From positions 163,655-227,654 of the forward strand of contig JASANH010001196.1 in assembly GCA_030248295.1 (NCBI GenBank): a stretch of DNA of 64,000 nt, in the 5' to 3' direction. A program made the translations under genes and the position numbers. The first letter of the stretch is position 1. Each line of letters opens with the position of its first letter. The notes beneath the pieces were generated by a model that was not told the DNA's origin, did no database searches, and saw only the letters and a program-made list of their open reading frames with translations. The stretch comes from Mesodorylaimus sp. YZB2_4 (Eukaryota > Nematoda > Enoplea > Dorylaimida > Dorylaimidae). Positions 56,581 to 64,000 of the stretch are shown here, piece after piece.

Positions 56581-58147
56581 ATGCGGATGCTCCAGTGAAG
56601 CTTGGGTATCACGCAGTGGGATCGCATTATGACTTTTTGAATTCCATGTTCAATTTGAGATTTCGATCACCTCAGGGGAGGAGATTTGGATCCTACCGTG
56701 AAAGTGGGTCTCATGACATCCGACGTTGCCATCGAATCAAGAAGCGAAAGTTGACGATTTAAAAAAACAAAGTGCCGCACATCCCGCAAAGTCACCATGG
56801 TATTTGCAACAGCATCACTGAACCTGATAGGAGCAGAACAGCGCTCTCTGTTGCTGCAAGTGACGATGATGATGAATTCTAATTGCTACCTGTGAATCTT
56901 GATCATTTTTTGGAAAAAAACAGCATCAAATTTAGGGAATAGTCACACATTACCTTTTTGCGCCCGGAAGATGCAGAAAATGAAAAGGTTATATGTGGGA
57001 CATAGAACCTATGCGCTGGGAGTCAGTGGAAGGTAAAGGTCATATGTACGTTTGGTTAGCTAATTAACAGCCCGAGAGTAAATTTAATCGGCAAGTTAGG
57101 CCCCAAAAAACTTTTAAACCAGTTAGGAACTGGAATAATTAAATTTGAAGCCACGAGCATCTTTGTTTCTGTAGCGGCGGTCATTAAACTTTGGTTGCAA
57201 TTATCTCAAAATCAGGTTTTTGTCACATATGACCGTTATGCGTAGAGCCCCTCAATTAATAAGCGTAATAAACAAACGAAGGGGAGACTAAGGCTAAAAA
57301 AAGCATTTACAAAAATATCCTGCCTGCTTGTGGTATTTGTTCAAAATTTAGTTTTTGAGGCATTTTGAATCTCATGAGCGGTCCAAGCCATTTCAAGCAA
57401 AATTTTGCAAAATTGCATAAAGCAAACATAGCTTATCCCTGAAATCTCTCGCGTTTTCGTGCATTCGTTGTACAGGTGACTAAGTTGTACCCTTAGCATT
57501 GCGCGCCTGTGCGGCTGGGCCATCTATCGTCCGTTGATAAACATTCTGGCAAGCCTGAAGGGAGCTCACAATAATGGGGTGAAAAATCAAGACATAGAAA
57601 GTTCCATCATCTGTAGTATGCATATTTGATATTTCTGCTTCCCGATGACATCAATCGCAAGGTTGGCGCTGGTGGCGAATTTCAGATGTAGTGTTTTTAT
57701 CACACACAATGTCACAACTTTCTAGACCTAAGCCCCTTTTTAGGACTGGGGTGAAGTTAGTAATTCAAAAGGTGTGCGCAGGCTATGATTGATGTTAGAT
57801 TTCCTAGCATGCAAGCTGGATGTGCCAATAAAAACGGATTGGCATGTCCTTGGTTTGGCGATTCAATTCTGTAGCATTTTCCACATACATAAATCATGCG
57901 TGATATTCAAGACCAATCAGTCATTACTACTTATTTGCAACAAGAACACAAAAGTTTCGCTGATGTCGCTATTTGGATACTTTGACTTTCCAGGAAACTG
58001 CGCGTTTTGCTAGTCGTGAATTCAACATTTACATTTCTGATAAAGCTGGATAAATAAGCAGCTGGATGCTGTGTGTTACCTACTGTAGTCAGGTCCGGTT
58101 TCACAGGCAGACTATGGGAAGTGCTAAAACCCTTTTCAGTGTAAAAA
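56581..58147. other. No gene recognised
   Basis: No supported exon. The upstream exon(s) of the VWD gene should lie here or within 58148-58250. Confidence 0.3.
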
Positions 58148-58317
58148 ATGACGGTTGGTTCAATTGCGATCTGTTCGCTCGTGATTCTCTTACAGTATCA
58201 GCCTTTCTATACGATCAGGCGGGAGGAAATCTGTCATTGCCACCATGTACGCAAGTTAAATATAAGACAATCATTTAATTTGAATAAGTCAAGTTCCTGT
58301 TTCTTTTCTAAACCCAG

Positions 58318-59339
58318 ATGCCATGGGCTTGCCAGATTCATGCCGAGTCCAAGCACAAAGTTCAGACGATGTTGCGGGCGCTTTATGCGTCAACGACGAT
58401 TTTTCATGCGGCCAATACTGCCAGAAGGTGTATGGGAATGATTATAAATCCCACTCCTGCATCAACTTGCAGAGCAATAGTCTTAAACAATGCATATGTC
58501 GGACAGGTAAGAGCTTCACCCATCTACCTCAGAAGAATTTACGAGGACTTTTCATTTGCAGGATGTGCATTTGGAGGCATGTGGGGCGATCCGCACTTTT
58601 GGACATTCGATGGTATGTGGCTAGATTACCACAACACATGCATGCTTTCGTTAGCAAAATTGACCAAACGGCTGGGTGAAATGCCAGCATTCGAAATTAG
58701 AGCAGAGAATAAGCTTTTAAACCAAGAAAGGCCTGTGTCTGTGCCTGACAGGCTGCAAATTGATATATCGGAGTGGAATGTGACGATCGAGATTGGAGAT
58801 GCGCCAAAGGTATGTCATATCATTTTCAGAACCGTTTTGATTATGCTTTGGATTTAAACTCACAGGTCAATGGGGAAATAATGCCTTCGCCAGCATCGTT
58901 TTGTCACCGTTGGGGCCAACTAGAGTTCATCACGCTGACTGAAAGCTGGAGCCATTTTGGTCGATATGGCCTCATTCGCTCATACAAGGTGGCCACATCG
59001 GTCGGTCTAACTGTCCTCTTTGAGAGGTCGATAGAATCTGACCACCGTGATGCAAGGGGGATCTTCATTCAGATTCCCAAACATCCAGCCTTGAAGGGCA
59101 ATGTGGTCGGGCGAATGGGCGTCACGATGGAGATGTAAGCAATGACGACGTCGATGCCTTCGGGATTAAGCGGGCAGGACGCGATCTGATGGAGGCCTGG
59201 AGACTTGGTGATTCATATCGCCTTAAGCGCGGCAAGATTATGTCAGCGAAGTAAGTTATCGTGCAACTGTTTGGTATTATCCAGCTGTACTTCTAACATC
59301 TTTACTTCTAGAATGCAAGAATGCACGAAAAAGTATTAG
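58318..59339 (+). pseudogene. Six-cysteine module + von Willebrand type D domain gene, frameshifted
   Basis: Exons: 58318-58506, 58562-58809, 58866-59250, 59312-59339; the 5' end is missing. Exon 1 encodes a Cys-rich module with spacing C-x6-C-x3-C-x12-C-x10-C-x1-C, the order seen in CS-alpha-beta (defensin-like) folds. Exon 2 opens the VWD domain (GMWGDPHFWTFDGMWLDYHN), and exon 3 continues it (RYGLIRSYKVATSVGLTVLF). Near 59108 the frame shifts by one base: before it reads LKGNVVG, after it ANGRHDGDVSNDDVDAFG and LMEAWRLGDSYRL, the normal VWD ending. The exon is exactly one base short for its splice phases. VWD proteins are secreted and multimerise or bind lipid or matrix. An upstream ATG at 58148 opens a signal-peptide-like MTVGSIAICSLVILL, but I cannot join it in phase. 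Either a recent pseudogene or a sequence error. Confidence 0.7.
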
Positions 59340-59960
59340 CCATATCGCATCTGTTGGACAGGGGTTATCCAATCACCCAGCAATGCATGTTGTATGCTAC
59401 AGCTGATTATGAAGGACAAGGAATGTGCGCGCGGGTGAGAGTTCCCAGTGTCGAGACAAGTGGGGAAATGTAGTCCGGACACGGATACGCTGTTTATAAA
59501 GTTCCAGCTGCACCTGAGCGAGTGGTCAAGAATTGAAAATTGACCACAACTTGAATACTGTAGAACTCCTTTTCTTGCTCAAGCGTACCTGATAGTCAGC
59601 GCGGACATCCTTGTTTATGCGTAGGAGCAGACAGAAAGAGAGATGCGTGGACTGCAGATCGATTTCTCAGATGCATGAAAAGTTGGTCTATTTCGTTTGA
59701 AAAGAAGGAATATTTTATTGTGACAAATATTTCGCGATCGAGAAGGTTGGAAGTTTATTGCAAATATTTGAAATAATTTCGATGCAGACTGATAGACTGT
59801 TAGAACTGAAAAATTGAGTCCTACGTATTTGTTTTAGTTTCAGTTCGAAACGGTCTTTGTTTCGATTACAATCTGGTTTGCAGCTGTCTGATGTTTTCGA
59901 GGAAAGCCTGCAGGAAGAGTTGAGAAATTTGTATGATGAATTTGAGTGAACGACTCTGTG
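59340..59960. other. No gene recognised
   Basis: 3' flank of the VWD gene. The frame after the TAG at 59337 shows no domain I can name. Confidence 0.3.
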
Positions 59961-60198
59961 AACCAATATCCCAATCACCTTATCGATATCCTGATCACTA
60001 GTGATTTATAAACACTAGGTTGATGTCTTAGCCACTTGAGGAATTTCCTCTCTAGAGTAATTTCTGATCACCAGATTGTTATCCTAGTCAACAGATTGGT
60101 ACCAAATTGGTATCCCGATCACCAGATTGTTATCCCAATCAACAGATTTGTATCCCGGTCGCTAGATCAATATCCCGACCTCCAGACTGATACACCAA

Positions 60199-60509
60199 CC
60201 ACTGATCGATATACCAGTCACTGATCGATATACCAGTCACTGATCGATATACCAGTCACTGATCGATATACCAGTCACTGATCGATATACCAGTCACTGA
60301 TCGATATACCAGTCACTGATCGATATATCAGTCACTGATCGATATACCAGTCACTGATCGATATACCAGTCACTGATCGATATACCAGTCACTGATCGAT
60401 ATACCAGTCACTAATCGATATACCAGTCACTGATCGATATACCAGTCACTGATCGATATACCAGTCACTGATCGATATACCAGTCACTGATCGATATACC
60501 AGTCACTGA
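60199..60509. repeat. 19-bp satellite array
   Basis: About 16 head-to-tail, almost identical copies of CACTGATCGATATACCAGT. Degenerate relatives (GATCACTAGATCGATATCC-like words) extend outward to about 59960 and 60640. Each unit contains the palindrome ATCGAT. Confidence 0.95.
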
Positions 60510-60702
60510 TACATTTTCCAATCACTGATCAATTTTCCAATCACTGATCAATATCCCAATCACTGATCAATTTCCCAATCTCTGATCGATAGGCTGGTCA
60601 CCAGATCGATATCCTGATCACTAGATCGATACCCCTAGCTGACACCTGGGCCGTCCTACCCTTCAAAATATTCTGTGTTATGGCAGTCTGTCGAGCTAAC
60701 TA

Positions 60703-60905
60703 AGGGAACATCGCCGACTAACGAAAAATCGTAATATGTTCCCAGGTCCAAAAGAAAGCTCTGTGCAAAATATTAGAGGCGTCTGACCAGCTGGTCAGCA
60801 TGGGTCAGCGTCCAAAGTCCTGGACATTTACGCGGTAAGGAAGCCGAGGTAGGAGGAAAACGTGCAGAGTTTTCCAAACTCAGTTTTTGGGCTCCTGATT
60901 GCTTG
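60703..60905 (+). mobile_element. Partial copy of the 1.4-kb-position MITE
   Basis: Matches the left arm and centre of the element at 1398-1845 (AGGGAACATCGCC, AAAAGAAAGCTCTGTGCAAA, GGTAAGGAAGCCGAG, TCGCGG-free centre). The right inverted arm is missing. Confidence 0.65.
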
Positions 60906-61104
60906 TGGAATTGAGGAGATTGTTGTAGGTCTGGATATCAGTATGTTAGGCTCCAACTATCATTCTTACGCGATCTTTCACAGCCAAGTACAACGGTAAG
61001 ATGATAACTTATTGATAACAGAATATTTGCATCATACTCTAACACAAGGCGCTAAACCACAGCTAAGGCTCAAATCACAGCTAAACACAAACAGCCACAT
61101 TGTT

Positions 61105-62264
61105 TCAGGCATTTATGATTGCGGATATGAAGGCAGATATTGATCTTTGGCCAATTTCATTCAAGTGCAAACCATCTCGGCTTAGATGGGCATCAGTCAA
61201 AAGAGAGAACGAGTCGAAAACTAAAATTTTTCTCGCATCTTCTCCAATGACTGCTTTGGCTTCGTATAAGTCCGTGTGATTTCGCTGAACTTTTCTAAAG
61301 AAAATGCTAGAATGCAGAGGCGTTTTTGTCAGCAAGGATATTTACCGTCTCAAAAAATCATCCCCAGATCTTGGAAAAATGGAGAATACGCCGACGTGTA
61401 AATCAGGAATCGCTCTTATCATTGCCCGGGCTCCACTTATTATATTTTGCGCAATCTAGTAAAAATGCAGAAAAATGCATTGAAGTTGAAAAATGACTAA
61501 TTTTACTTACTTTTCCCGGTTTATTATAGACTTTTCCTTCTCGATCGACGAGATCATTCGTTCCAGCGACAATAAAGGCCCATTGGGTTCCTGGTCCGCA
61601 AACAACATGGGCGATGGTCATGACAAATTGGGCGTTTGCACCAGGTAGTGTTGCAGTCCGAGCATTTTCAACCAATATGTTCCTCGTCAGTGAATCACCA
61701 ACAATGACATTTTTTGGAAAGCAGCTAATGCTCGCCAAAAAGCACGATCTCAAATACATTAAAATTTTGCCGGCTTCATTATTTTCTATAAAATGGCAGA
61801 TGTACATGAGTGAAGGAATAAACCATGCAAAGTTTCATACCATTCCCCCAGTACTTATCGTTTACATTTTCTTGCAAAATTTTATTACCAGTCGATAATA
61901 AATAATCGCGCAGATCTCGGTTTTGACTGAACTGAAAAAGTAATATGATTAAACTTTTGTCTTCACCAAATAAAATATATGAGGTAAAATACAGTACTTT
62001 TTCAAAATCTATGCGAAGCATGACGAGTGATTTAATTTGATCCCAATTTCGTGATTTGATTCGTCGTCCGAGCTGCTTCGCGATTACTGGATCGTTTGTC
62101 GAACAAATTTGAACTGATTCGTTGAAAGCCCCGTGCGCACGCGACTTTACGTACTGATAAGCAATTTCGGCCGACGGAAATTGAAAACCAAACAAACGAA
62201 TCTTTGAAGGATAAAAATGAGACAAAATGTGGCATTTGCCTTTGAATAAAATAACATCCGACAT
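61105..62264 (-). CDS. NADAR + SGNH/GDSL hydrolase fusion protein, 5 exons, copy B
   Basis: Exons: 62264-61998, 61931-61841, about 61724-61511, 61455-61346, 61306-61105. Exons 1-2 encode a NADAR (YbiA/DUF1768) domain: FYPSKIRLFGFQFPSAEIAY, then KFSQN-type FSQNRDLRDYLLSTG and the terminal YWGNG. Exons 3-5 encode an SGNH hydrolase: block I VIVGDSLTRN (Ser), block III VAGTNDLVD (Asn), block V DGLHLNEIG (Asp, His), so all catalytic residues are present. NADAR enzymes cleave N-glycosidic bonds of riboflavin intermediates or remove ADP-ribose from guanine; SGNH enzymes are esterases. Exons sum to 884 nt, one base short, and copy A has one more base at the start of exon 3 (61712-61718), so a 1-nt frameshift or sequence error separates the domains. 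The two domains are otherwise clean. Confidence 0.78.
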
Positions 62265-63121
62265 TTTGAAAAGATATTTGATCGATAATCAGCGGTATCC
62301 GGCTGCACCTGTAATGGATAGGCATGAATGAATGAGATTGTGCATCAGAATAAAATATTGCAGCTGCGAGTGCAAGTTATGTAGTTGCATGCATATAAAA
62401 TATACTCTATGTATATCTCATGCAAATACAGTATGTAAGTTCAATGTATATGCAATACTTTGGACTTTAGATACATAACGATACTTTGGTCCGATGTCAG
62501 CTAGAACAGTCAGTTTCATGTGATGTCTTCATTACATAACCAGAATTCCGCACAATTGTGTAACTGACCAAATCAAACTAGACTGAACTGAATCACGGTT
62601 CAAGCAGGATCAGCCCATATCTCGTTTCCGAAGCAATATTACGAGGTCCCTTGGCCTCTGTTTCTCATGCATTATTGACAAAACTTTTCGAAATGGCTGA
62701 GTGGGATTACTGTTGATATGGTATCCAATCCGTATCGATATCATATCCGTATCTTTTATGATATCCATATCTACATCTATATTACAGTATGAATATCTTT
62801 TTACATCAAATATGTATATCAACAAAAAGATATAAATGTTAAAAAATCTCAGAAATTTGAAAATGGTTGTTCAATGCAAAAACTAACCTGGATTAGAGCA
62901 AAGTTCACCTGTATGTCGAATAGGTGCTAAGGGCATATCTGGTAAACGTCAGTCAAGACAGCCCTGGCGGGTGGGCTTTCGAGAAAAGAGCATGGAAGCA
63001 TATGTGGGGGGGGGGGGGGGGGGGGGATCTTTTCACATTAAAGAAAAATCAGAATTCGAATTATGAAAAATGCCATGGAGCTCAAAAATTTTTTTGCTGT
63101 TTCTTTTAGTTCAAAGCTATC
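62265..63121. other. No gene recognised
   Basis: Upstream of the NADAR-SGNH gene. AT-rich with GTATAT/CATATC words at 62390-62830 and a run of 20 or more G at about 63006-63026, which could form a G-quadruplex. No exon was found. Confidence 0.35.
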
Positions 63122-63453
63122 AGCCGCGGCGGTGCAGTGGGTCGGCATTCGTCTCCCCATATTGCTTGGAAGCGAGTGGCTGGACTCGTCCCATGTTCGA
63201 TTCCCAGTGATGGAGGTCGGTTCGCGAACTGTACACCCCCGCTGACCCTGCACGCCACGCCGTGGGTGACTCACCCGGTACCCTAGAGGTACCCCGGGTG
63301 GAGAGACGGACGCCAAACGAGGAGACAGTCTCGGCCGTCGAACACAGACAAGACCACCTCACGGCATCGCTCATGATCATATCATGACTGCTGGCCGGTT
63401 TTAAGCGAAACAGGTTGGCCTCGTGGGGGAACTGTGACAGTGCGGGGGCTGAT
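63122..63453 (+). mobile_element. tRNA-derived SINE, family B, copy 7
   Basis: Head GCGGCGGTGCAGTGGGTCGG, B box TGTTCGATTCCC, then the body (GGAGGTCGGTTCGCG, CGTGGGTGACTCACCCGG) and the 3' end CATGACTGCTGG, CGAAACAGGTTGG. Confidence 0.85.
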
Positions 63454-64000
63454 TTACATAAATTAAAAAATAATTGAAAGCTACCAATTCAAAGAGCACG
63501 AAAGAAGCGTCGACAGGTGACAAGTACAGTGTGCGAGCGTAGAATGCCTATGTACCTCAAACCAGAGGTGCAGATCTCAAACGATAAAATACAGCGATCA
63601 ACATCGCTGACTGGGTATCCAAGGTAGTGTAGACCCCCTAAAAAATTTTGTAAAGGGGGGACCCTTCTCTTTTTTTAGATCCCCCTGTCCGCACGGCAAG
63701 GGTGTGCAGGTTTGCTGTTTTTGACCCCCCCCCCCACTATTTTTGTCAGAAGATAATAACCTTTCTCCAGAGATCAGTTTTCGACAATTACTGCTTCTAA
63801 ATTTTTCCTTTCCACAAAATTTCGAGAAAAATCCCATACGAAAATATAACACGCGAAACACATTTTTCGACATGCTTGTGCACCTAATTGTGTACAGTAT
63901 AATTAGACTCTCATTTAACCCAGCCACAAGTACTGGCAGCTGGAAACAAAATATTATCAAGTGTGACACGGAACTGAATCCTCAGGGCTAGGTTAGCTAA
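63454..64000. other. No gene recognised
   Basis: Short C-runs (63725-63736) and no exon or RNA gene that I can support. Confidence 0.3.

Noticed and set aside
60199-60509. CRISPR-like regular repeat
   Set aside because: Units are directly adjacent with no spacers, in a eukaryotic genome; it is a satellite.

Overview
This window is animal nuclear DNA, most probably from a nematode. Evidence for an animal: multi-exon genes with GT..AG introns, U2 snRNA genes, tRNA-derived SINEs, LINE fragments and a CEP350-type centrosomal gene. Evidence for a nematode: two serpentine (7TM) receptor genes of nematode chemoreceptor type, a large PAN/apple-domain secreted protein and a VWD gene with a six-cysteine module. 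I cannot name the species.

Layout. 1-3400 is repeat-rich. 3410-5860 is a U2 snRNA cluster on the minus strand: two full-length genes and one 5'-truncated copy. 7368-12608 (+) is a two-exon THAP + HTH + DDE transposase-like gene whose intron holds a 1.4-kb near-palindrome. 13.0-15.1 kb has SINEs and a LINE 3' end. 28448-16013 (-) is a 15-exon CEP350-like gene; its introns hold four tRNA-SINEs, a 5S-derived fragment and a TIR transposon. 30777-33045 (+) is an Srsx-like receptor split by a 1339-bp transposon. A tRNA-Val lies at 34.3 kb. 43376-34718 (-) is an 8-exon, five-PAN-domain secreted protein in which all seven introns are phase 1; its largest intron contains a second receptor gene (39742-41007, +) and a 119-bp tandem array.

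49855-45054 (-) is a 10-exon gene with a BED-type finger, and a diverged tandem duplication lies upstream of it (49.9-53.5 kb). Two NADAR + SGNH-hydrolase loci follow: a decayed copy at 54.2-54.8 kb and a nearly complete one at 61.1-62.3 kb. Between them are a LINE fragment split by a TIR transposon, a VWD gene with an apparent frameshift (58.3-59.3 kb) and a 19-bp satellite (about 60.2-60.5 kb).

Exon models were built by hand from splice consensus and reading phase. For CEP350 (6276 nt), the PAN gene (2289 nt) and the THAP-DDE gene (1275 nt) the chained exons are exact multiples of three. Three inserted elements share ends AGGC...GCCT and 3-bp target duplications, and two of them restore an open frame across the site when removed. 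There is no operon logic here; the genes are separate eukaryotic loci in a transposon-dense landscape.
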